Below, one piece after another: positions 1 through 6,943 of a stretch of 8,817 nucleotides of DNA. The position numbers were made by a program, and so were the translations under genes. Within the stretch, counting starts at the first letter, position 1. Each line of letters starts with the position of its first letter. Location of the stretch: assembly GCA_900767075.1 (NCBI GenBank), contig CAAFXX010000380.1:1-8817 (forward strand), read 5' to 3'. This DNA comes from Bacteroidales bacterium. Its GTDB lineage: Bacteria > Bacteroidota > Bacteroidia > Bacteroidales > Muribaculaceae. The notes beneath the pieces are model-generated. The model saw nothing but the letters and a program-made list of their open reading frames with translations. It did not search any database and was not told the origin of the DNA.

Positions 1-372
1 CGTGACTGTCTACGGCTCGTTCAGCGTCAACACCTACAACGCCGTCTTCAAGATCGGCGGGGAGGTTGTCGCCACCGTTCCGACGGTATTTAACGAGCCT
101 GTCGTCGCTCCCGCCGCACCGGAGAAAGAGGGCCATACCTTCGCCGGATGGCAGGACGTTCCCGAGCTTATGCCGGCACACGACATCGAGGTCCAGGGCA
201 GCTACACAGTCAACAGCTACAAGCTGGTCTACATGGTCGACGGCGCCGAGTACAAGACGTATGATGTTGACTACGGCACCGCACTGACCGCCGAGGATGC
301 TCCGGTCAAGGATGGCTACACCTTCTCAGGCTGGGACGGACTTCCCGAGAACATGACGATGCCCGCATACGA
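1..372 (+). repeat. 372-bp tandem direct repeat, copy 1 (two protein repeats)
   Basis: Base 1 aligns with base 373, and the reading frame continues across. The first 59 bases are identical to bases 373-431, and a second long identical block is 96-132 versus 468-504. The unit is 124 codons, one A-type repeat (61 residues, K-I-G...APEKEGHTF) plus one B-type repeat (63 residues, M-V-D...DYGTALTAE). More copies may lie upstream of the window. Confidence 0.9.
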
Positions 373-1309
373 CGTGACTGTCTACGGCTCGTTCAGCGTC
401 AACACCTACAACGCCGTCTTCAAGATCGGCGAGGAGGTTGTCGCCACCGTCCCCACTGTCTACAACGAGCCTGTCGTCGCTCCCGCCGCACCGGAGAAAG
501 AGGGTCACACCTTCACCGGCTGGAAGGATGTACCCGAACGGATGCCGGCTCACGACATCGAGATTGAGGGCAGCTACACAGTCAACAGCTATAAGTTGGT
601 CTATATGGTCGATGATGTCGAGTACAAGTCGTACGATGTTGACTACGGCACGGCATTGACCGCTGAGGAAGCTCCCGTCAAGGAGGGCTACACCTTCTCA
701 AGCTGGAGCGGGCTTCCCGAGAACATGACGATGCCTGCGCATGATGTGACGGTGACAGGTTTCTTTACAATTAACTCTTATTCACTTTCTTTTGTAATTG
801 ACGAAGAGGTGATTGAGAAGAGAACGATTGTATTTGGTGAGGCAACGGGCTCCGCTCCTGATGCACCTGTGAGAGAGGGATATACATTCGCCGGCTGGGA
901 AGAATATCCTACTTTGATGCCCGCCCACGACGTGACGGTTACCGGCACATATGATGTAAACTCATATAAGCTCACAATCTATCTCGACGGCAAGGAGTAT
1001 AGTGCTGAAACCGTGGAATATGGTGCAAAACTCGATATTCAGGAACCGCAGGCTCCCGAAGGCAGGGAGTTCGACAAGTGGCTTGACGAGATACCGGAGA
1101 CGATGCCTGCTCACGATCTCGACTTGCACGCCGTCACCAAGGAGGTTTCATCTGTAATGCAGATTGAAATCGACTCGGAAGAACTTGTCACCGTTTATAC
1201 TTCCTCCGGTCACGTTCTGTTCCGCAACGCTCAATGGGGAGACGTCCGCACCCGCTTGGGTTCCGGTCTTTACATCATCAACGGTGTGAAATACATGGTC
1301 GGCAAATAA
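1..1309 (+). CDS. Surface protein with InlB B-type (Listeria-Bacteroides) repeats, 3' part only
   Basis: The gene is cut by the window edge. The GTG at base 2 is an internal Val codon: the same D-V-T-V-Y-G context recurs 372 bp later, so it is not a start. The visible 435 residues hold six repeats of 61-63 residues, starting near residues 5, 66, 129, 190, 253 and 315. Each has the pattern G-[SFT]-[FY]-x-[VI]-N-[ST]-Y, then [EGD]-G-x-[TE]-F-x-x-W, then MPA[HY]D. This is the InlB B-repeat/Flg_new (PF09479-type) family, a beta-grasp-like module common in cell-surface proteins of Firmicutes and Bacteroidales. Residues 378-435 form a different tail (VTVYTSSG, then GLYIINGVKYMVGK) resembling a short T9SS type A sorting domain, so a secreted or surface-attached product is inferred. 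The ligand is unknown and an adhesin role is only a guess. Signal peptide and N-terminal domains lie outside the window. A strong terminator follows. Confidence 0.88.
   Translation, partial: VTVYGSFSVNTYNAVFKIGGEVVATVPTVFNEPVVAPAAPEKEGHTFAGWQDVPELMPAHDIEVQGSYTVNSYKLVYMVDGAEYKTYDVDYGTALTAEDAPVKDGYTFSGWDGLPENMTMPAYDVTVYGSFSVNTYNAVFKIGEEVVATVPTVYNEPVVAPAAPEKEGHTFTGWKDVPERMPAHDIEIEGSYTVNSYKLVYMVDDVEYKSYDVDYGTALTAEEAPVKEGYTFSSWSGLPENMTMPAHDVTVTGFFTINSYSLSFVIDEEVIEKRTIVFGEATGSAPDAPVREGYTFAGWEEYPTLMPAHDVTVTGTYDVNSYKLTIYLDGKEYSAETVEYGAKLDIQEPQAPEGREFDKWLDEIPETMPAHDLDLHAVTKEVSSVMQIEIDSEELVTVYTSSGHVLFRNAQWGDVRTRLGSGLYIINGVKYMVGK
373..744 (+). repeat. 372-bp tandem direct repeat, copy 2
   Basis: This is the second copy of the A-type plus B-type pair. 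Differences from copy 1 are scattered substitutions with no visible indel, so the frame is kept. After about base 745 the similarity drops to protein level only: the next two repeats (758-943 and 944-1132) share the protein pattern but not the DNA sequence. Confidence 0.9.
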
Positions 1310-1335
1310 ATAGACCGACACCAGTAATACTATGT

Positions 1336-1375
1336 ATGCGGCTCAGTGGTAAACCCATTGAGCCGCATTTTTTTC
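1336..1375 (+). terminator. Rho-independent terminator of the InlB-repeat gene
   Basis: The left arm 1336-1349 (ATGCGGCTCAGTGG) pairs with 1355-1368 through 14 pairs including one G-U. The loop is 5 nt (TAAAC), and a run of seven T follows at 1368-1374. It starts 26 bp after the TAA stop of the upstream gene. It separates that gene from the lyase gene, which therefore should have its own promoter in 1376-1476. Confidence 0.9.
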
Positions 1376-1476
1376 TGTTTTACTCCTTTTTTGAATCATT
1401 TTGCCGTATGGGATGGGAAATATTTTGTAAATTGCAGCGATTTTCAGAACTGACCTTTCAATATTGACCTATAACG

Positions 1477-4400
1477 ATGATAACCTTAGACTGGAAAAAA
1501 CTCTATTCATTGCGCATGTTGTCGGTGGGGATGACGGCGGTTGTGGCGTCGGCTGGTTCGGCGGCATTCGCGCAGTCGTACACGTATCTGCCGGAATCTT
1601 TTGAGGAGAAGGTATGGAATGCGGCTTCGTCAAGCGTGACGTCTTCCACAGGCAAATGGACCACCAATAAGAATGTATCTTCGACCGACCAGGCGCAGGA
1701 GGGCTCAAAAAGCCTGTTCTTCTCGGCAAAAGCAGGATTGACCACTCCCGAACTCCCGGAGGGTGCCGGCACCTTGATTTATTATGCCTGGGACAATAAC
1801 CGTCAGGTCAATGTGGAGACGTCGCGCGACGGCTCGACGTGGACCAACGTCGAATCGTATAAGGATAAAAACAGCGCGTGGACCAAGCATACCGTCACCA
1901 TCAACGATGCCGGTGTCCGTTACGTGAGGATCAGCACCACCTCCAACAAGCAGTTCTATATAGACAATTTCCTGCTTACCAAACCGGATGGCACGACCGG
2001 CGACGGCGAGCAGACGGTGACAAACCTGCGGTTGCCTTACTTTGTCAATGATTTCGAGACGAGGACCAATTTTCCGGGTTCAAAAGAGGAAGCCGCTTCC
2101 GAAAAAACTTATAACGTCGAGGGAGAGGGAGAGTGGAAATTCCTGAACGCCTACAAAGGCACCAACGCGTCGTACATACAGGACGGTTCGGCTACGGACC
2201 TCCGTATGCTCAAGAACGGCTCATACGTCATTACCCCGCTTCTCACGCAGGGCGTCACCGCCCTGTCGTTCGATGAGGGAAGGACCGGCAAGGATCTTAC
2301 CGTCTACGGCTCCAAGGATGGCGGCGAGAACTGGGTACTGCTCCAGGAACTCACAACCGATTCGAAGAATGAGGTAGGCGTCAACGACAAGGAGATAAAC
2401 CGTATCAAGATTGCGAATGAAAGCAAGAGCGACGCCGATCTTGACAACCTTATCGTCTATGCCTTCCCAATGGGCACTGTTCCTTCTGTGACGACCGGTT
2501 CAGCCACAAACATTACTTCATCGAGTGCTGATGTCACGGGTGAACTGAGTTCAGAAGGTGATAAGAAGGTATTCGAGACCGGATTCTGCTGGTCGGTCGA
2601 TAAAGAGCCTACAGTAGCGTCAAACGTCGTTAAAAATTCAGATAAAGGTAATTTATCGGCAACCCTGAAAGGATTGCCTGCCGCGACCAAGATTCTTTAC
2701 CGTGCATACGCCATTAGCCTTGCCGGCGTCGGCTATGGCTCGACACTTTCGTTCACGACAGGTGACGCTCAAATGGCACAGGTCGTGACGGAGGAACCTG
2801 TTGCCGACAGTGAGCTTTCCGATGAAACCGTGATACGCGTCAGGGCAGGAGGCAGAATAGCCGACAACGGAGGCGCGGAAGTTACCGAAGCCGGCATCTG
2901 TTATTCACAGTCTCCTGCTGCCGAAAACGGTACTAAAGTTAAAGGAAATCTGAATAAGGCTGACGGTACCTTCAGCTGCATCCTTGAGCTAATGCCCTCC
3001 ACTACATGGTACGTTCGCGGCTACGCCGTCAATTCCGTGGGCATTTCATACGGCAATGAGATTGTCTATACCACTCCGGCTGCCGAAATCAAGAATTACG
3101 CCCACAATGTATATTACTGTGCACCCGACGGAGACGATGCCACTGCCGACGGCAGCGAGCAGCATCCGTTCGGCGACCTACAGTTGGCTGTAGACCGTGT
3201 CGTTCCCGGCGATACGATATATATGAAAGCCGGTACGTACAAATACGGCAAGCGTATAAATATCGGTACGATCGGCGAGAAGAACTCGGGCATGATAGCC
3301 TTGTTTGCAAAAGGGGGCAGGGCGATACTTGATTTCTCGCAGATGCCGCTTGCCGATGCCAATCAGGGAATAAGGCTTACCGGCAGCTATTGGCATCTTT
3401 ACGGTATCGACCTATGCGGAGCCGGCGACAACGGCCTTCTCATCGAGCGCAACAAGCCGACCGGCGGCAATTATTCCGACATTGCCGTCAACACGGAGCA
3501 GGCTCACCACAACCTGATCGAGAACTGTACTTTCTACCGCAACCGCGACACAGGCCTTCAGATGAAGAACCTTGCTTCCTATAATTATGTAGTGAACTGC
3601 GACGCCTATTTCAACGCCGACCCCGACATGGGCGACGCCGATGGCTTTGCCGTCAAGATATCGCATGGCGACGGAAACTATTTCTACGGCTGCCGCGCAT
3701 GGAACAATTCCGATGACGGCTGGGACCAGTTCATCAAAAAGGAGGGAGGCTTCCCCGACGATATCACTACAACCCTTGAGAACTGCTGGGCATTCAACAA
3801 CGGATACCTCGAAAACGGAACCGCCGGCAAAGGAAACGGCAATGGATTCAAGATGGGCAGCGACCAGGGCAGAAACAACGTGATAATGAACCGCTGTCTC
3901 GCTTTCGAGAACCTTCAGAAAGGCTTCGACCAGAACCATAACACCGGCAACATGATCCTTAACAACTGCACGGGTTATTCGGCTAAGGATGATTCAAGCA
4001 AGAGCCATTACACATATCGTCTGGATGAACCGGTTGCCGCAGGTCATGAGATAAGGCTTACGAACTGTGTGGCAATCTCCGACGGCATCACCGACCGTAA
4101 GAAATCGGCATATGCACTTTGCTCCGTGTCGGGAACGATTGTGACGAGCGACCTCATGACAAGTCCTGAAGACTTTGTCTCGATAGATCCCACCGGTACC
4201 GACGGAGCACGTTCCGCCGACGGCGAGCTGCCCGACCTTGATTTCATGAAGATCCGGGAGGGTAATGACAAACTCATTGACAAGGGTTCCGAGGTATTGC
4301 CTTATGCCGGAGAAAGTCCGTTGTCCATCGGAATCAAGTTTAACGGTACGGCTCCGGACCTCGGCTGCTTTGAGACAGACAATTCATCGGCAGTCAATGG

Positions 4401-4662
4401 CATTGCGGCAGACATCGCTGCTTCTAACAGCCTTTCGGTGATGAAGACTAACGGAGGTCTTTTGATTCTTACCGTCGAAGGCGCTTCCTCGAATGATGAA
4501 TTCGCACTGAACGTCTATACGCTTACCGGAGAGAGGATTCTCACCAAGACCTTCCGCGGTCCTAACACAATGATTGAGATGCCAGTCTGCAACGGTGTTG
4601 CAATTCTCAACATAAGCGGTGAGAATTATAATGAGTCAATCAAGCTGATGAGAAAGAATTAA
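1477..4662 (+). CDS. Secreted multidomain pectate lyase-like protein (PL9 beta-helix) with T9SS sorting domain
   Basis: A 1061-residue protein. Residues 1-32 form a signal peptide (K7, K8, R13, hydrophobic core, cleavage likely AFA32|Q33), which supports the 1477 ATG. About 35-169 and 184-330 look like two jelly-roll/carbohydrate-binding-type modules (FYIDNFLL; DADLDNLIVY). 335-428 and 432-534 are fibronectin-III-like (R/Y-A-Y/V ending in FTT/YTT). About 545-967 is a right-handed beta-helix of polysaccharide lyase family 9. The PL9 signature is complete: ENCTFYRNRDTG, D722 in DADGF, D746-D747-x-x-D750 in NNSDDGWD, and K792 in GNGFKMG. The three Asp groups have the same spacing I recall for the calcium site of Dickeya PelL, with K792 as the probable catalytic base. 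About 985-1061 is a T9SS type A C-terminal domain (LNVYTLTGERI...K). Predicted role: calcium-dependent beta-elimination of polygalacturonate or a related glycan outside the cell. Substrate is inferred. No SusC/D neighbour is visible. Confidence 0.87.
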   Translation: MITLDWKKLYSLRMLSVGMTAVVASAGSAAFAQSYTYLPESFEEKVWNAASSSVTSSTGKWTTNKNVSSTDQAQEGSKSLFFSAKAGLTTPELPEGAGTLIYYAWDNNRQVNVETSRDGSTWTNVESYKDKNSAWTKHTVTINDAGVRYVRISTTSNKQFYIDNFLLTKPDGTTGDGEQTVTNLRLPYFVNDFETRTNFPGSKEEAASEKTYNVEGEGEWKFLNAYKGTNASYIQDGSATDLRMLKNGSYVITPLLTQGVTALSFDEGRTGKDLTVYGSKDGGENWVLLQELTTDSKNEVGVNDKEINRIKIANESKSDADLDNLIVYAFPMGTVPSVTTGSATNITSSSADVTGELSSEGDKKVFETGFCWSVDKEPTVASNVVKNSDKGNLSATLKGLPAATKILYRAYAISLAGVGYGSTLSFTTGDAQMAQVVTEEPVADSELSDETVIRVRAGGRIADNGGAEVTEAGICYSQSPAAENGTKVKGNLNKADGTFSCILELMPSTTWYVRGYAVNSVGISYGNEIVYTTPAAEIKNYAHNVYYCAPDGDDATADGSEQHPFGDLQLAVDRVVPGDTIYMKAGTYKYGKRINIGTIGEKNSGMIALFAKGGRAILDFSQMPLADANQGIRLTGSYWHLYGIDLCGAGDNGLLIERNKPTGGNYSDIAVNTEQAHHNLIENCTFYRNRDTGLQMKNLASYNYVVNCDAYFNADPDMGDADGFAVKISHGDGNYFYGCRAWNNSDDGWDQFIKKEGGFPDDITTTLENCWAFNNGYLENGTAGKGNGNGFKMGSDQGRNNVIMNRCLAFENLQKGFDQNHNTGNMILNNCTGYSAKDDSSKSHYTYRLDEPVAAGHEIRLTNCVAISDGITDRKKSAYALCSVSGTIVTSDLMTSPEDFVSIDPTGTDGARSADGELPDLDFMKIREGNDKLIDKGSEVLPYAGESPLSIGIKFNGTAPDLGCFETDNSSAVNGIAADIAASNSLSVMKTNGGLLILTVEGASSNDEFALNVYTLTGERILTKTFRGPNTMIEMPVCNGVAILNISGENYNESIKLMRKN

Positions 4663-5588
4663 GGACACCGGAGTGTTTCCGGCAATTTGCTCCAACTGAA
4701 ATTAGGTAGTAGATCGGCAGGTCTCGCGGCTACAGGTTCGGGTATCAGTCCCGCCATGTGCCCGAGCCTGCCGATTAGTTCTTCAGGAGTATAGTTGCGT
4801 CGCAATTCCTCCATTCCGGCGGAATGGTCACGTTTGGAGAGGCGACGCCCCTCGTTGTTGCATATCAGTGGAAGATGGGCGAACTGCGGTTCAGGCAAGT
4901 CGAAAAGCCTGTACAAATACAATTGCTGGGCGGTAGATAGAAGCAGGTCGTTTCCCCGAGCCACTTCTGTAACGCCCATCAAGGCATCGTCGATCACTAC
5001 CGCGAGCTGATACGCCCATGCTCCGTCTGCCCTGCGTACGATGAAATCGCCGCAGTCCGTGCGAAGGTTGGAGCTTTGGACTCCGCAGATCTTGTCGGTG
5101 AATGAAATTGTCTCGTCGGGTACGAATAACCGCAACGTCTTGCCTTCGGCATCGACGGCAGGAAACGGAGGCATGTCGGCAGGACGGCAGGTGCCTTGGT
5201 AGATTACCCTGCCGTCCGACTGATGTGGTGCCTGAGTGGCGAGAATGTCGGCTCTGCGACATGTGCAAGGATAGAGAAGCCCACGGTCAGCGAGTATATC
5301 GAGGTATTTCTTATAGATGCCGTGACGCTGACTCTGGCTGTAGGGACCATGCTCACCGAGGTTGTCCAGTCCGCCTTCATCCCAGTCGAGTCCGAGCCAA
5401 TGGAGGTCGTCTTCGATCATGTGGGCAAATTCCGGCTTCGACCGTTGCGGATCGAGGTCCTCTATCCTAAGGATCCATTTGCCTCCCGTTGATTTTGCCG
5501 AGAGCCACGACATCAGAGCCGTGAATATATTGCCTAAATGCATGCGCCCCGACGGTGACGGCGCGAAACGTCCTGTAATAGCTTTCAT
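4659..5588 (-). CDS. gluQ: Glutamyl-Q tRNA(Asp) synthetase
   Basis: A 309-residue paralogue of the glutamyl-tRNA synthetase catalytic domain, lacking the C-terminal anticodon-binding half. That matches the GluQ-RS length of about 300. It activates glutamate and transfers it to the queuosine base at position 34 of tRNA-Asp, in the cytoplasm. Visible motifs: FAPSPSGRMHLGN with the HIGH-like HLGN at 17-20; RIEDLDPQR at 41-49; the zinc ligand set C108, C110, Y130, C134 in the spacing expected for GluQ-RS; and the KMSKS-like RLSKR at 249-253. The ATG at 5588 leads directly into the motif. The gene lies 48 bp downstream of the nitroreductase gene on the same strand, so co-transcription is likely. 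Its stop codon overlaps the lyase stop codon on the other strand by 4 bp. A truncated canonical GltX is less likely because of the zinc motif and the natural C-terminus. Confidence 0.9.
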   Translation of the reverse strand: MKAITGRFAPSPSGRMHLGNIFTALMSWLSAKSTGGKWILRIEDLDPQRSKPEFAHMIEDDLHWLGLDWDEGGLDNLGEHGPYSQSQRHGIYKKYLDILADRGLLYPCTCRRADILATQAPHQSDGRVIYQGTCRPADMPPFPAVDAEGKTLRLFVPDETISFTDKICGVQSSNLRTDCGDFIVRRADGAWAYQLAVVIDDALMGVTEVARGNDLLLSTAQQLYLYRLFDLPEPQFAHLPLICNNEGRRLSKRDHSAGMEELRRNYTPEELIGRLGHMAGLIPEPVAARPADLLPNFSWSKLPETLRCP

Positions 5589-5636
5589 CTCGCCTTCCTG
5601 ATTCGATACTTCGGAATCCTTCCTGCCAATTATCGT

Positions 5637-6392
5637 TTATTTCTTGATGTCGTATCCTTGGTCACGCAGGTAATCGAGAATGCGGTAACTCATGGCATGA
5701 CGGTAATAGTCGAGGATGTGAGCCACCCAGTCGTTGGTGGTTGTGCCTCCGGAGCGTGTGCGGTTGTACTCTTTCACGGTCTCGTCATATTGCTCGAGCT
5801 CATCGATCATCTTTTCGCGGTCCTGACGGTATTCATTCTGGTGGAACACGAGATCGACTGGCTGCTTGGGCTTCAAGTCGGGATGTTCACGCGGAATGCC
5901 GATAGCGAGTCCGCAGACCACGAATACACCTTTCGGAAGCTTGAATATCTCGGCTACTTTGGCGGGATCGACAGTACGGAGGTAACCGATGCAGTTCGAG
6001 CCGAGTCCGCAAGCCTGGGCAGCGACAACGGCACTCATCATGGCAAGTGAGGCATCGATAATGCCGATGGTCACACCGTCCATCGTGTCGGTGAAGGGAG
6101 GAATATCGGGAATCTGTTTCCTCTCGGCAAGAGCCATAATCTTGTTGTAATCCGACAGGAATGCAAAGAAGCGGTTGCAGGTCTTGATTTGTTTCTGCCC
6201 GGTGAGTTCATAGAGTTTCTCTTTGAGAGCCTGGTCTGAAACTTCGATTACGGAGAATTGCTGACCGTTGTATGAGGTAGGTGTGTTGCGTACCGCCTCA
6301 CGGATAAATTCGAGATCAGCTTCTGGAATTGCCTCGCGCTCGTAGCGCCGTACGCTTGTTCTTTCAAGTAGAGCAGTCTTAACGTCTATCAT
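5637..6392 (-). CDS. NfsA/FRP-type nitroreductase (FMN-dependent NAD(P)H oxidoreductase)
   Basis: A 251-residue flavoprotein of the nitroreductase superfamily. Family features: the N-terminal TSVRRYE (12-18), which contacts FMN phosphate in this fold; PTSYNGQQFSVIEV (38-51); the glycine-rich ACGLGSNCIGYLR segment (127-139); the VCGLAIGIP strand (159-167); and KPKQP (174-178) followed by LVFHQNEY, typical of NfsA/FRP-like members that bind NADPH. Length fits (about 240-250). Such enzymes reduce nitro compounds, quinones or flavins; the physiological substrate cannot be read from the sequence. No signal peptide, so cytoplasmic. The ATG at 6392 follows an AT-rich stretch, and a terminator hairpin 80-110 bp upstream isolates it from the ncRNA, so it probably starts its own transcript with gluQ. 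I found no perfect Bacteroides -7 element for it. Confidence 0.87.
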   Translation of the reverse strand: MIDVKTALLERTSVRRYEREAIPEADLEFIREAVRNTPTSYNGQQFSVIEVSDQALKEKLYELTGQKQIKTCNRFFAFLSDYNKIMALAERKQIPDIPPFTDTMDGVTIGIIDASLAMMSAVVAAQACGLGSNCIGYLRTVDPAKVAEIFKLPKGVFVVCGLAIGIPREHPDLKPKQPVDLVFHQNEYRQDREKMIDELEQYDETVKEYNRTRSGGTTTNDWVAHILDYYRHAMSYRILDYLRDQGYDIKK

Positions 6393-6462
6393 GGGTTATG
6401 TTTTTAAATAATTATATTTAGATAAATCCGACACCCTTGAAATCATTACTGTCTGGATGTCC

Positions 6463-6505
6463 GGAAAAGGAAAAGCCGACGAGCGGAAATGCTCATCGGC
6501 TTTTT
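6463..6505. terminator. Rho-independent terminator at the 3' end of the ncRNA, possibly bidirectional
   Basis: Arms 6471-6484 and 6491-6504 form a 14-pair stem with a 6-nt loop (GGAAAT on the + strand). On the - strand all pairs form (one is G-U), and the stem runs into TTTTCCTTTT. On the + strand the same position is a C-A mismatch, but the T-run 6501-6505 is cleaner. It is best read as the end of the - strand ncRNA, possibly also stopping + strand transcription. Confidence 0.85.
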
Positions 6506-6750
6506 ATAAAGCCCACATCAAAGGAATGTGACGAAACTCCGAATGACAGGTTTTGAGTGCCTGGAAATCTTTGTAATCCGCCTGTGACGTGAGTCAGCGC
6601 CTTGCGGCGTGGGGCCCGCCATCGACAACCAAGCTTGTCTCGGTATTTCTTTATATTTTGATGAGTTTCCCAATCTGCTTTGATGTGGTTTTGGTAAATC
6701 GGGCTTTTATCGGAAACTTTCGTTTCCCCAGCTCTCTTGCTGTATCTTTA
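6466..6750 (-). ncRNA. Structured non-coding RNA, probable Bacteroidales-1 RNA
   Basis: An independent transcription unit of about 285 nt fills most of the 551-bp gap between rplT and the nitroreductase gene. It has a perfect Bacteroides-type promoter (TATATTTG, 6763-6756) and ends at the hairpin terminator 6471-6504. No convincing ORF is present on the - strand. Pairing is extensive. Hairpin CAGC/GCTG spans 6729-6742, and GGAAAC-GAAA-GTTTCC spans 6712-6727 with a GNRA loop. A long-range 11-bp helix joins 6678-6688 to 6513-6523, continued by a 7-bp helix joining 6663-6669 to 6533-6539. Inside are hairpins at 6624-6639 and CGCC-GCAA-GGCG at 6598-6609. From memory, the Bacteroidales-1 motif (Weinberg et al. 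2010) is described as bounded by a Bacteroidetes promoter and a terminator and often downstream of the L20 gene, exactly this setting. The name is inferred from context and layout, not an alignment. Its function is unknown to me; a 6S-like role is possible. Confidence 0.75.
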
Positions 6751-6755
6751 CAACG

Positions 6756-6787
6756 CAAATATAATACCTCTGGTTTTAATATGCAAC
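6756..6787 (-). promoter_or_regulatory. Bacteroides-type -33/-7 promoter of the ncRNA
   Basis: On the - strand, TATATTTG (6763-6756) matches the Bacteroidetes -7 consensus TAnnTTTG perfectly. GTTG (6787-6784) lies upstream, with 20 nt between its TTG and the -7 box, matching the known 19-21 nt spacing. Transcription should start near 6750. Between this promoter and the rplT terminator (6788-6879) I see only AT-rich sequence. Confidence 0.85.
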
Positions 6788-6879
6788 ACCTGTAGATAAA
6801 TTTTTTGATAAAATCCGCCTTGTTGAATATTCTTAATCTGTGCAGATCATAGATTTACAGCTGTATATTGGATTGGTAT

Positions 6880-6918
6880 AAAAAATCAGGGTCGTCTACC
6901 GGAAGGTAGACGACCCTG
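6880..6918 (-). terminator. Terminator of the thrS-infC-rpmI-rplT operon
   Basis: Arms 6887-6900 and 6905-6918 are perfect 14-bp inverted repeats with a 4-nt loop (TTCC on the - strand). The stem is followed on the - strand by ATTTTTTATA. It lies 26 bp past the rplT stop and is a textbook intrinsic terminator. It insulates the ncRNA from ribosomal protein operon transcription. On the + strand a T5 run starts only 5 nt after the stem, so activity in that direction would be weaker. Confidence 0.95.
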
Positions 6919-6943
6919 TGTGGTTTTTGTCGGAAGGAAAGAA

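Noticed and set aside
2..4. GTG as start codon of the first gene
   Set aside because: It corresponds to the Val in D-V-T-V-Y-G, repeated in frame 372 bp later; the gene simply continues from outside the window.
1..745. CRISPR-like or intergenic repeat array
   Set aside because: The 372-bp repeats are in-frame coding sequence of a known repeat family, without spacers.
1399..1427. Promoter for the lyase gene (TTTTG, 17 nt, TATTTTG)
   Set aside because: The -7 box is one base short of TAnnTTTG and the spacing is below 19 nt. A promoter is expected here, but this match is too weak to call.
3412..3939. Long antisense reading frame (175 codons) inside the lyase gene
   Set aside because: It lies opposite the well-conserved PL9 core, has no family resemblance, and arises from the codon bias of the real gene.
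6393..6462. Promoter for the nitroreductase gene
   Set aside because: The stretch is AT-rich but has no TAnnTTTG with a properly spaced TTTG; the start site cannot be placed.
6466..6750. RNase P RNA, tmRNA, cobalamin riboswitch or SRP RNA as identity of the ncRNA
   Set aside because: The conserved cores I would expect for RNase P (GAGGAAAGTCC), tmRNA (tRNA-like ends, tag ORF) and B12 riboswitch are absent; the length is wrong for SRP RNA; and a terminator separates it from the next gene.
6589..6795. 68-codon + strand reading frame in the rplT-nitroreductase gap
   Set aside because: It is opposite the structured ncRNA and crosses its promoter, with no recognisable protein features.
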